Positions 8,401-15,025 of a DNA stretch of 21,350 nt are shown here, in pieces (position 1 is the stretch's first letter; each line of letters opens with the position of its first letter). The notes under the pieces were generated by a model, which saw nothing but the letters and a program-made list of their open reading frames with translations, ran no database searches and had not been told where the DNA came from. This DNA comes from a virus. The position numbers and the translations under genes were made by a program. The stretch spans positions 1 to 21,350 of the IMG/VR virus record IMGVR_UViG_3300017744_000195; one strand, written 5' to 3'.

Positions 8401-10943
8401 AAGAACAGTCCTTTATCCGAAGCACCGCTTAGACTAGTAGTAGAATCTACTAGAGTATTAGTTGCTAATGCTTTATTTAACATAAATCCTTTATTAGATT
8501 CTTTGAATCCTACAAGTGTAGTTCCCTGCGCCCTTGCTTTATCCACTAATGTAAAACTAGTTCCCGTCGCTGTTGTTGCTATTTCTCCTATATATCCCAT
8601 CATACCCGAAGCATGTTTCAAATGAACCTTGTCTCCTGCTGTCAAAGTTATACTACCCGAAGCAGTTAATGTTTTACTATCAAATTCACAAGTAAAGTTT
8701 ACTCCAACGCTAGATAATTTATTATACGGACTTTGAGTTGAATAAATTACATCTTGAGAAAATAAAGTATTCTTGTTTATAATAGGAGATATTAGTTGCC
8801 TTATTTTACTTCTACCTGCTAACTTAACTTGTGTTAATCCATTTTCTTTGTAGTTATCTATTCTTTCAACAGTTCCGTCTATTTTTTCTACTAGAATAGC
8901 ATATTGACCATTCATGTAATCTAGCATGTTTCCTTGAGCATGATATTCATGTTCGTTGCTAGTGTTACCATCCGAATCATAATATGCCTTATTTGAAAAA
9001 CTTAGAGTAATTAATTTTTTGACGGCATCAATAGAAGTAACTTTAGCATATAAAAATGAGAATTCTTTTGATAAGAATTTTACATATAAGTCTGCTTGCC
9101 TATTATCTATTAATGGAAAATCTGTTAGTAAAGTTTTATCCTTTTTGTTATAAGCCCTTCTTTCTAATAAACTTTCATTTGCTAATGTTGGTAAACTACC
9201 TACGGTAAATTCAGATTCGGTTTCTAATCTATGGTAAGTTGTAAATGAAATAGTTTGTGCGGCATTACTAAAAGCACCTAATCCCGAAACTACCATTATT
9301 CTATTACCAACTTTAACTTCATCCCCTTCATTCAAATAACTGTTTAAGTCGTGGCTTGTTGTTATGTTATATACAGAACCTCCAACGAATGAAAAAATGG
9401 TTGCTCCAAATGATTTAAATTCATTAAAGTCACCTGTAAACAGTTGTTGTCTAATTCTAAGAGGCTCGTTATCTTTCATTTTAGTAGTCACTATTCTGTA
9501 AGGGTCTGCTATTTTTACTTCTGCTAAACTACCCTTTGCGCCAATAGATTCATACAATTGTTGGTCAATTACATTGTAACTTAAATTTGCTTTGTCTTTA
9601 GAAAGACCATAAGACAAATATCTAATAGGGCCAGTATAGTTTTGACTTGCTAGGCCTGTTACTTCATCGTCGTCATCTCTTCTAGCATGGCAGAAACAAC
9701 TATCTCTATCGAATGGTGTATAATCGGGTAAAGGAACACCACCTTCATTGCTATTAACTGTATTCATAACGACAGGACTATCTAGTTCCCTTAGCCTATC
9801 TACTAACCTAGTCCTTAAGGAGAACCTACTATAATCAATAACCTCAAAACCAAAGTCCTGCATAGTAGTAAAGAAACTAGTTGTTGTTAGAGTATCTGTT
9901 CCTGCCGAAAAGAAATCTAATTCCGAATATAAAATATTATACTTTTTGTTGTGGTCAAGTTGATTTTTCTTATCTGTGTTTTCATCAAAGAAATAAAACA
10001 GTGGTCTTGATAGACCCGCATTATGACCTATGTTATTTTTTATTCCAAGGCCAACAGCCACTATAGTTTTATCAGTAGGAATAGGAGTAGAGTATAATTT
10101 GAATTTAACTCCCTTACCTACTTCATCCCCTAGTTTTGGCTCAAACTCAAAAGAGTCTCCATTTACATCATCGTTTAATATTTCTTTAACTCTAACAAAG
10201 TGATGTTTAGCACTATCATTAGAATTAATCATAGCAAATAAATAGTGTGTATTTATATTAACGCTGTTAATGTTTATTCCTGTTTGAGTTAAATCGTCAA
10301 AGCATTTTATAGAAGTGCCTCTTGTGTTTTGTAAATTTTGATGTTCTAGCCCTAAAGTGTATGTTGTATTGGTAGCAGTAGCACTCGCCTTTTCCGTTAA
10401 ATTAAATGTAGTGCTTGATGGTATGTTTTTGATTGTAGCAGTCATGCCCGTAAAACCTACTCCGGTTACACTTTGACCGACATACAATGAGTTAGTATTT
10501 CCACTAGATAAAGTGACCTTTGCACTACCCATAGTAGCATTACAGTTAGCAATTTGCGACCTGCCTATGGGAGTCAATACAACGCTCCCCGAACCCTCTT
10601 CTATTATAACAGCACCAAAATTATCTACAACTGAACCACTACTTGTAGGGGATAATGTGCTTGCACACAGTAAAGGATGAGGGGGAACTTCAAATGCTGA
10701 TTTGGTAAAAGTTCTATCGGCAGTTGTAGAATTAGTAGCCGACTTGCTAAGAACTGCTATTGATTGGAGAGGAGACAAACCAATTATTACAGTTCCATTC
10801 GGTATTCCACTACCTGTAACTACCATTCCAATAAAAAGACTATTAGTATTCACTGTTAAATTAGCACTACCATTAGTCGTGCTTGCTCTATCGAAGGTTA
10901 ATGTGTCTTTAGACGGAGTAAAGGCCACTATTGTTGATGTCAT
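2469..10943 (-). CDS. Giant tail hub / central fibre protein (2,824 aa)
   Basis: This gene occupies about 40% of the window. ATG at 10943 overlaps the previous stop (ATGA) and has GAGGAGGT six nt upstream. The long middle is beta-rich and Asn/Thr/Ser-rich. At least five copies of a 60-75-residue module with a core like LFIGMVVTGSGIPNGT lie near residues 35, 150, 1035, 1120 and 1790, with weaker relatives near 770 and 1370. Residues about 2540-2750 look different: they contain FNEIEVFGK, LQLLKLHNDESFG and LRVGDLVTVEIP, then IRRGEFIVLEIQHN, and resemble the last domain of tail hub proteins (gp27/gpD type) that close the tube. The last 40 residues are Thr-rich with LNT repeats. The protein probably joins tail-tip closure to an extended surface. 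I see no hydrolase motif. Hub identity is inference from C-terminal pattern and gene order. Confidence 0.75.
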   Translation of the reverse strand: MTSTIVAFTPSKDTLTFDRASTTNGSANLTVNTNSLFIGMVVTGSGIPNGTVIIGLSPLQSIAVLSKSATNSTTADRTFTKSAFEVPPHPLLCASTLSPTSSGSVVDNFGAVIIEEGSGSVVLTPIGRSQIANCNATMGSAKVTLSSGNTNSLYVGQSVTGVGFTGMTATIKNIPSSTTFNLTEKASATATNTTYTLGLEHQNLQNTRGTSIKCFDDLTQTGININSVNINTHYLFAMINSNDSAKHHFVRVKEILNDDVNGDSFEFEPKLGDEVGKGVKFKLYSTPIPTDKTIVAVGLGIKNNIGHNAGLSRPLFYFFDENTDKKNQLDHNKKYNILYSELDFFSAGTDTLTTTSFFTTMQDFGFEVIDYSRFSLRTRLVDRLRELDSPVVMNTVNSNEGGVPLPDYTPFDRDSCFCHARRDDDDEVTGLASQNYTGPIRYLSYGLSKDKANLSYNVIDQQLYESIGAKGSLAEVKIADPYRIVTTKMKDNEPLRIRQQLFTGDFNEFKSFGATIFSFVGGSVYNITTSHDLNSYLNEGDEVKVGNRIMVVSGLGAFSNAAQTISFTTYHRLETESEFTVGSLPTLANESLLERRAYNKKDKTLLTDFPLIDNRQADLYVKFLSKEFSFLYAKVTSIDAVKKLITLSFSNKAYYDSDGNTSNEHEYHAQGNMLDYMNGQYAILVEKIDGTVERIDNYKENGLTQVKLAGRSKIRQLISPIINKNTLFSQDVIYSTQSPYNKLSSVGVNFTCEFDSKTLTASGSITLTAGDKVHLKHASGMMGYIGEIATTATGTSFTLVDKARAQGTTLVGFKESNKGFMLNKALATNTLVDSTTSLSGASDKGLFFDSGVKITSSGDEGDILISSSASDNEGAVGYFLSDIANMKSDSHFQTILEDENGNSETFDTVNTLIDFEIVNTRSAGENKGTIVTIAPYNPLTLGRVDINHANTQDTDFTLVGKLTHNMSLARRFIEVDSDSALSSVNNIRGERNLHLKPLFVNGKFLANILQVEKDINITLNATTLGVDATLTVDTSKLSVGMVIDDTTHSNIPSSTTITSVGSISIEMSNNATGASANPTEFSLASNQCRIMLDREVGVHTFVRASIVAGSPVIKNVDTEKLFIGMQVIGTGLAVGTTYLIESMNKEERTVTLDNNAETTVNVTTAFTAFFVSGMSIDRLEGHHNQDNVRETTKFTHELNLLNGGHLHGGKNIALLHPQVNQTNVNNITSILDFKLEAEHPMLFNSGNRVHSLITSARVDRLGSYQSQFGSSNYRLLNLEKGNYNKSKHLIFDSDDTRMYENETSKIKYYASAYRYNAGQYVDGIRQNNIIGTDISQRNYIGEGNIRTVSGNSVVRIDVEKYMGGSVNSFFHNVFRVGQKVVSPDIPSDTFVGAIVGFGEAGDLLLQMRLVDLDGNAVNATSTTNTSVATFFKFDNKRILESRGFLPSIGDRFFEPTTLEQCTGNPHGLEFFRRGGKPLTFFTPFVHDKLTLYEKADYPNLRGSANNKTRHINSHQYRDKFEQIDPKVTRMFLFSNSDLLPYSSTRKDSLLNINKTRDITKYSLLTLEELSLSARSDLKEASRGITNTITAVDDSYRHHNILSAFDGKQINKLRKFSVMRLTELVVDVFYNQFDPENIPENTNNIGTITNYPRHYILGISDGNPSYNPIGIGSISGKVINTVDDTGSAATADIQAEQILVDRAGRFIGVVASVGTNTITLVDKPNRTVLDSSNNAGFNKPTVNQQNGSSPNINYMRLFYISNSYTMPAVVETVSCNTVNGSQTVTVVNASDMDKIFVGMTVTGSGIGSLSQYVDSINFSNNTFTLRLDATSTGTTTLTFTNKGGTATISGYNTDNDFIQGNGNINPMQYVTMRGLASDGTGYPSNYVSTTANRGNNDSGYGGNSASFCDTTFSDIFGVNAMGGEVAGNGQDNSIVLPIVLSSQNSSFYSWIANQTRDTNNSNFYIESRYGNTFPQMMEIAVTPDLRQGTQNFHGASSHSALNGTDENNKNATRNYQGSIPIFLDRWGITGGSGARVDTGMAATKVGSFRSIDIEGTNRQEVRFGISTATTTKTTTGTISQSAIGFATKVIGTDLFNANTNRTYQDDADGVFGGFKPTLRIDVGYTASCVFNTATNTGARFEDTNDELAADEEYITFANRSIYLYVDSEKVPFFTRTQERTAGVSPPLIHMSNNATSAGTDVDVIFSRNRVGTKKATNGTDVTVLAFTDFNITSQKDSFANGDGEVRTDNPLFLSHVDLTGCYLVSEGVKIDDTDDDGNPIVRDLGVNIGSNVAEDGSRTMNGFSNNRASMDLGTPNHILYVISHEVDTTRKDRTHILTVSGNFPSPVAASVTTGRLKTFRIMQPNHTCFHNFSPKKIRLNQLSSSYTKKPKENTTYTTINNFVFADRLGSRSDEGNNEAVLSMYVVVDTDGQTDESDIVIRNPASMRNNIMTEGKLKMNFSDGDNNNFTTVEFSDAGNDIGFEMTLEQQKELLGVVSVSETMDVLVGTNNSIDAKRAMIGSSVTIASDSDSLINELLEENNVDFTQTTTSYPFIVAPNFRGVDLFSAIKFLMTKKDKTLIEEGGSFKIKDKIEQDLSSRVFFNTLDNKTEIFSYSREKSEFDLFNEIEVFGKFHKGVRKELRSIKKRGKKTLQIFENALTTQVDVDKRALQLLKLHNDESFGLQLNVGYKGISQLRVGDLVTVEIPQEGIRRGEFIVLEIQHNLTGTMDLELGSYTKGLEDRFAELAVANNAINNKIRENEFDDVAQKFDIAKTAKIKPIKFLVRKSTVPAGSFALNTSTQTLNTNTAALNIGVTTTTTLVEEEF

Positions 10944-12082
10944 TCATCTACCTCCTCAAATCTAAAGTAGAACAATGTGTCGTTTAAATTAGGAAGTAAG
11001 TTATTTATTAGAAACTTTTTCTTAACTGTATTTACCATAGACATTTCATGCATTTCTCCCATAAATTGTTTGTTATGAGTAGCACTAAATTTGCCAGTAG
11101 AAAAACTAGGATTATGGTGATTGCCGATAAACGAATCTTCCTTTGGCATAATAAAATCATTAATAGTTAGAGTATTTATTTTTACTAAAATACCATTTAA
11201 AAACAATCTAACTTCTTTAGATATATCATTATATGAACAGGCTATGTGAAATTGGTTGTTTATGTAACAAGCGTCTTTGTAAGAGTGAACATATATCTTA
11301 GTTGATGTAGATATTGTGTTAGCAGGTGCGTTTGCTAAATCAAAACTAACTCCTGTGTTTATCGAAGCAATAGTTCCTAAAGAGGTATAGTTGAAACCAT
11401 CTTTCAAGAACACTTCTTGATTAATGTGAAACTTAGTAGTATCATCTATGTTTATTGTAACTCCACTACTAGAAGCATCTGTAGTTCCTGCAAAAGAGTG
11501 CGTTATTCTTCCATCAGCGTCAAACCCATCAATGACTAGAGGAGTTAAAGAAGGGTTTGCAGGAGTTGTGGGGTAAGACCAACCAAAACCGGAAGTAGAC
11601 TTTATTACAGGCAAATCTGTTATAGTTGCTTGTGAATCTAACACCACTTTTATTTTATATTCTGCGGGTTGGTTTTGATTATGTGTAGTAGAGTTTACTA
11701 AAGATATAGAAAATTTAGAGTTAGAAAAAAGCATCATTTCATGAGTCAATCTCTTTGTAACATTAAGATAGCGTTCACTTTTAAAATCATCATTACCACT
11801 AACACCGCTTTGAGTTTTAGTTACGGAAGGCATTACTTTTTGTGTTTCTGTTGTTGTTTCTATCCCTATTGAATTAGCCGATGTAGACCATTGCCCTGCC
11901 CCGTTTATATCGTAAGGCGTAACTATTGCTTCAAAGGTAAAACTTCCTGCATGAGAAAATAGTCCATAATTTATATCATCAACAGATGAGTTAGTATTAT
12001 CAGTATAATCTATTCTAACATGACCATTGCACATAACGGGGAATATTAACCCTCGCTGTTTTCCAATAAGCACATCATACAT
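10940..12082 (-). CDS. LamG/concanavalin-like tail-tip protein
   Basis: A 380-aa protein with the hallmarks of a LamG-like jelly roll split by an insertion. Residues 47-57 (SFTFEAIVTPY) match the first strands, 278-301 (FHIACSYN...VRLFLNGILV) the central hairpin, and 317-350 (SFIGN...FMGEMHEMSMVN) the closing strands. These domains often bind carbohydrate. Residues about 205-265 hold an inserted beta module (TINIDDTTKFHINQEVFLKD...IYV) like those repeated in the giant hub. ATG at 12082 follows AGGTGATAAT, a near-ideal ribosome-binding site. The gene sits between the distal-tail-like gene and the hub, so it likely decorates the tail tip and may bind host surface glycans. The fold call is strong by motif; the ligand is unknown. 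Confidence 0.75.
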   Translation of the reverse strand: MYDVLIGKQRGLIFPVMCNGHVRIDYTDNTNSSVDDINYGLFSHAGSFTFEAIVTPYDINGAGQWSTSANSIGIETTTETQKVMPSVTKTQSGVSGNDDFKSERYLNVTKRLTHEMMLFSNSKFSISLVNSTTHNQNQPAEYKIKVVLDSQATITDLPVIKSTSGFGWSYPTTPANPSLTPLVIDGFDADGRITHSFAGTTDASSSGVTINIDDTTKFHINQEVFLKDGFNYTSLGTIASINTGVSFDLANAPANTISTSTKIYVHSYKDACYINNQFHIACSYNDISKEVRLFLNGILVKINTLTINDFIMPKEDSFIGNHHNPSFSTGKFSATHNKQFMGEMHEMSMVNTVKKKFLINNLLPNLNDTLFYFRFEEVDE

Positions 12083-12090
12083 ATTATCAC

Positions 12091-12795
12091 CTATGGAACT
12101 ATGATTGCTGTTTCAAAATCTAAATTAAATGACAATTCAAAGGCTTCTCCGCTAATGTCGCACCCAAAAGTTCTAATGAATCCTGTCATCCCCGTATCAG
12201 TTTCAAAGTCGGGGAAAGAAGATATTTTAGCAGGAACTCCTATATTGTCTAAATCATTATTGTCGCCTCTTGATGCAAAATTAAATGGAACATTTTGCCC
12301 TACATCTCTAGTGCTATTATCGAAAACAGTTTGTGTCCATGTTCCTCCTCCGGCTTCACAGTCCGTCTTATTCTTATGGTCACTTATACTGCAAGTTCCT
12401 CTATAATTATAATCACTAGCAACAAAAGATGGTATCAAAACTACAAGTTCGTTTACCGCTTGATTCTTAGCAAACCCTGTAGAGTCAACGCCGGATGCAA
12501 TCATTTGTGCTATTTCGTGTGCTGTAAATTTTCTAAGAGTAGATGTTTTATTGATAATTTTAGTAATAGTTTCATCCATTATTATTCCCTGCAATGAAAC
12601 ATTTTTAGTCGCCATACCTAAATCCAATGCGGCTGTTATAGATTCACCAGTAGCAACACCGGACAAAGGAATAGGAAAAGCAGGAATTGATTTACTAACA
12701 CTTATACCTACACTATTTACTTTTAGAGGTATTACATTAGTAGTCAGTCCATCACCGGCTTTATGGTTCTGTATTTTCAAATATACTGTAGTCAA
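12091..12795 (-). CDS. Distal-tail-like protein
   Basis: A 234-aa protein directly after the tape measure gene, the usual position of the distal tail (Dit) protein that caps the tube and carries the tip. The N-terminal half (residues 1-80) is beta-rich and includes TVYLKIQN and GMATKNVSLQGIIMDE, a pattern typical of tail-tube-fold proteins. Residues about 133-153 hold a cysteine loop, C-x(10)-C-EAGGGTWT, probably a surface insertion closed by a disulfide. The C-terminus (SFPDFETDTGMTGF...LSFNLDFE) returns to beta strands. The start is TTG at 12795, chosen because GAGGTGAT, an almost perfect Shine-Dalgarno, ends about 4 nt upstream and overlaps the tape measure stop; the next in-frame ATG is about 58 codons later. 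The Dit role is inferred mainly from position. Confidence 0.7.
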   Translation of the reverse strand: MTTVYLKIQNHKAGDGLTTNVIPLKVNSVGISVSKSIPAFPIPLSGVATGESITAALDLGMATKNVSLQGIIMDETITKIINKTSTLRKFTAHEIAQMIASGVDSTGFAKNQAVNELVVLIPSFVASDYNYRGTCSISDHKNKTDCEAGGGTWTQTVFDNSTRDVGQNVPFNFASRGDNNDLDNIGVPAKISSFPDFETDTGMTGFIRTFGCDISGEAFELSFNLDFETAIIVP

Positions 12796-12799
12796 ATTA

Positions 12800-14800
12800 T
12801 CACCTCACGAATCCACTAGAAGAAGAACTCCTATTGATTTTATTTGTTATCATTCTTCCAACTTGGTCTGCTATTCTTCTTAATTCAGCATCGGAAGTAT
12901 CTTTGGCGTTTATAGTAATGTTGATGTTGGTATCTCCCATCTTCATAGAATCTCTATTATTATGTACTCTACTTCCCGCAGGTAGCCTAACTAATTCCGG
13001 CCCCTTTTCTCCAACTAATTGTAGACCGGAGGCAGAAACTATACCTCCGTTTGCGAAAGCACCTTTAATAGAACTATCCAATTTCTTCTTTTGTTCGTCA
13101 CTTAAACTATTATAGCCACTTACAGTTTTAGCCACCTCTCTACCTTTCTCAACCGTTTTAGTAAAGTTATCTTTCACTTTACCAAGGAATTTTTTGACAC
13201 CTTTGACTAGACTTACTTTGAAAACAAAACCTTTAGCAAAGTCCTTTAGTGTACTTAATATGTCACTAAAGAAATCACCATTAGTCATATAATTAAGTAA
13301 TTTAGCAACGAACTCAACAGGTTCTCTAATTATCTTAAGTAACAGGTCGTTTATTTCTTCTTTGTATTGAGTATATAGGGCTACTAAGAAAGCCGCCACT
13401 AAAACAAATACTGCTAGTGGTAGTGCATAAGTAGCAAGCAATTGTAGTGCCATAGCAATTAATGTCTTTGCCATCCAAACTCCCGCTACCAACATACCTG
13501 CTTGAACTGCATATTCTATTACTGCGGCGGCGAAAGTAGGATTAGTAAACATTTCATTGAAGAAATCTATTATTAATCCAAATCCTGCTGTTAATGTAGT
13601 CCATGCCAATTCGACTAGCAATATTCCTCCGTCTATTAATAAGTTCTTTACCTTCTCTAACATAGGTGGTATTAACGCAAATGCTTTTTCATAGTCTCCA
13701 CTAATGAACGCAAATGCTATTTTAAATAAATCCATCACTACTCCAAATACTCCTATAACAAAGTCTTTTATGTCGGCTATCAACCCCATTTCTTCTAATA
13801 CTTTGAATATTTCATATGCGGCTTTTAAGAAGATTAAGAAGGCTATAGCACCAAATATAACAAATAATATCATCCTTTGTAAATTAGGTAATATTGACTT
13901 TTGCATCATCTTATTAAAATTCAATATTTTCTGTTGATACTTCTTTCTATTCTTTGCTAATCTAAACATACCAATTAAAGGAGCAATTGGTAAAGCAAGA
14001 GCCTTAAATTGTTTAGGGTCAAAGAAACTTTTCTTTAAACTTTCAAAGCCTTCTTTCTTGCTGTCTTTAGAAATGCCTTCTTGTTCTTTGGACATCTTTT
14101 GTTTTTCATCCCCGATAGCAAACTTTACTTCACGCTTAGTTTGTTTCTTATCCATGCCTTGCATTTTTGCTCGTTTTCTAGCCTGTTTTTCTGCTAATAC
14201 TAATCTATCTTCATCAAAAGCATGAGCCTGTTTTGCCATTTTTATGACTTCTTCTTCTTCCTTTCGCATTTGTTTATGTTTTTCCGAAACACTATTGTAG
14301 GCTTTAGCCATAGCATAGGCTTCGTCTCCTGTTGCTTTGAGTGCTATTTGAAATGCCGCAGTATCTTGTATTTGTTCTTTCAAAAGGTTGCTTTCTGCTT
14401 CAGTTTCTATACCTCTTTGGTAGTTTTGATATGCCGCCATTGTGTCTTTCATTGCGGCATTAAGAGTATTGTACTTCTTTATATTCTTAACAATAGCATC
14501 ATTCTGTTCATTCCTTGCTTTAGTATTTTCTTTAGACGCTTCTGCGAACTCGGACAAAACACCTAATGCACCTCTTAGATAATTTTGGACTTTCCACAAA
14601 GGAGTACCGGAAACTAGCCTACTAAAAATAGTCCATTTTTTGCCGGCTTTATTAATTGAATTAGCGGCATCAGTTATTTCTTTGAATAAACCTTTAAATT
14701 CAATACCGGAACGAAAGGAAACCTTTTCTAAACTTGCTAACGAATCCCCAAGACTTTCGATTTCTCTTTCTGTCTTTTCGAGGTCACTCATTAACTTCAC
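12800..14800 (-). CDS. Tail tape measure protein
   Basis: A protein of 666 aa (663 from the preferred start) that sets tail length and is the core around which tube subunits assemble. Numbered from 14800, residues 1-260 are helical and charged, with coiled-coil character (DLEKTEREIESL, HKQMRKEEEEVIK). Residues 308-330, 340-368, 388-415 and 422-477 are strongly hydrophobic, as expected for segments thought to enter the cell envelope at infection. The C-terminus (583-611) carries the family signature FANGGIVSASG, then LVGEKGPELVRLPAGSRV, followed by a helical tail. The frame can start at GTG 14800, overlapping the chaperone stop, but ATG at 14791 has GGTGA five nt upstream and is more likely. 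At about 1.5 angstrom per residue the tail would be near 100 nm. Confidence 0.93.
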   Translation of the reverse strand: MKLMSDLEKTEREIESLGDSLASLEKVSFRSGIEFKGLFKEITDAANSINKAGKKWTIFSRLVSGTPLWKVQNYLRGALGVLSEFAEASKENTKARNEQNDAIVKNIKKYNTLNAAMKDTMAAYQNYQRGIETEAESNLLKEQIQDTAAFQIALKATGDEAYAMAKAYNSVSEKHKQMRKEEEEVIKMAKQAHAFDEDRLVLAEKQARKRAKMQGMDKKQTKREVKFAIGDEKQKMSKEQEGISKDSKKEGFESLKKSFFDPKQFKALALPIAPLIGMFRLAKNRKKYQQKILNFNKMMQKSILPNLQRMILFVIFGAIAFLIFLKAAYEIFKVLEEMGLIADIKDFVIGVFGVVMDLFKIAFAFISGDYEKAFALIPPMLEKVKNLLIDGGILLVELAWTTLTAGFGLIIDFFNEMFTNPTFAAAVIEYAVQAGMLVAGVWMAKTLIAMALQLLATYALPLAVFVLVAAFLVALYTQYKEEINDLLLKIIREPVEFVAKLLNYMTNGDFFSDILSTLKDFAKGFVFKVSLVKGVKKFLGKVKDNFTKTVEKGREVAKTVSGYNSLSDEQKKKLDSSIKGAFANGGIVSASGLQLVGEKGPELVRLPAGSRVHNNRDSMKMGDTNINITINAKDTSDAELRRIADQVGRMITNKINRSSSSSGFVR

Positions 14801-14802
14801 CG
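14791..14802 (-). promoter_or_regulatory. Ribosome-binding site deciding the tape measure start
   Basis: GGTGA (about 14802-14798) lies five nt before ATG 14791-14789. The alternative GTG at 14800 overlaps the chaperone TGA and lies within this element, so it lacks a properly spaced site of its own. Initiation at 14791 is therefore preferred and shortens the protein by three residues. Confidence 0.55.
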
Positions 14803-15003
14803 TCTATTTCTTGCTTTTTCCAGTTCTTCGCCCTTTATTGTTTCAATTACACCATGAACAGTTAATAAATCTTTTACTAAACTAACTGGCATTTTATATA
14901 CCTCTAAGGGGCTTATGCTTAATGCAGAAGATAGAGTATAGACCATTATTAAACTAATAGTCTGCACATCGGAAGGCTTACCTTTTAATGCCTTCCTAAT
15001 CAT
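14797..15003 (-). CDS. Tail assembly chaperone, frameshift extension (T-like part)
   Basis: A 68-codon frame that most likely is not a separate gene but the C-terminal part of a -1 frameshift product. A ribosome slipping on A AAA AAG (15012-15006) reads GGA and then enters this frame at its ATG codon (15003), giving ...K-K-G-M-I-R-K-A-L and ending at 14797. From ATG 15365 the fusion is 189 aa. The sequence (TISLIMVYTLSSALSISPLEVYKMPVSLVKDLLTVHGVI) is helical, like extensions thought to bind the tape measure protein. In lambda the equivalent pair is gpG and gpGT. Independent initiation at 15003 is possible, but the nearby AGGAGG is 16 nt before the ATG and AAAGGA directly abuts it, neither being well placed. 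Confidence 0.8.
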   Translation of the reverse strand: MIRKALKGKPSDVQTISLIMVYTLSSALSISPLEVYKMPVSLVKDLLTVHGVIETIKGEELEKARNRR

Positions 15004-15025
15004 TCCTTTTTTTCGTCATCCTCCT
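14971..15025 (-). promoter_or_regulatory. -1 programmed ribosomal frameshift signal
   Basis: Read on the minus strand, AGGAGG (15025-15020) is followed by 7 nt, then the heptamer A AAA AAG in the zero frame (15012-15006), then 9 nt, then a hairpin. The hairpin pairs GGAAGGC (14996-14990) with GCCTTCC (14977-14971). It can extend through TTA/TAA with a bulged A at 14989, leaving the five-nt loop AAAGG. The zero frame ends at TGA 15002-15000, just past the heptamer, and the -1 frame is open for 69 codons after the slip (GGA plus the 68 codons listed above). Slippery site and hairpin are standard parts of -1 frameshift sites; the upstream Shine-Dalgarno-like element at this spacing matches the E. 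coli dnaX site as I remember it. Confidence 0.85.

Noticed and set aside
801-10943. Diversity-generating retroelement target in the fibre or hub gene
   Set aside because: No reverse transcriptase gene and no near-identical template/variable repeat pair was seen in the window. The rest of the genome is not visible.
14971-14996. Hairpin as a transcription terminator
   Set aside because: It lies inside coding sequence, is not followed by a T-run, and is placed precisely downstream of a slippery site.
14797-15003. The 68-codon frame as an independent gene
   Set aside because: The in-phase slippery heptamer, hairpin and gene order explain it better as a frameshift extension, and the ribosome-binding site is badly spaced for its ATG.
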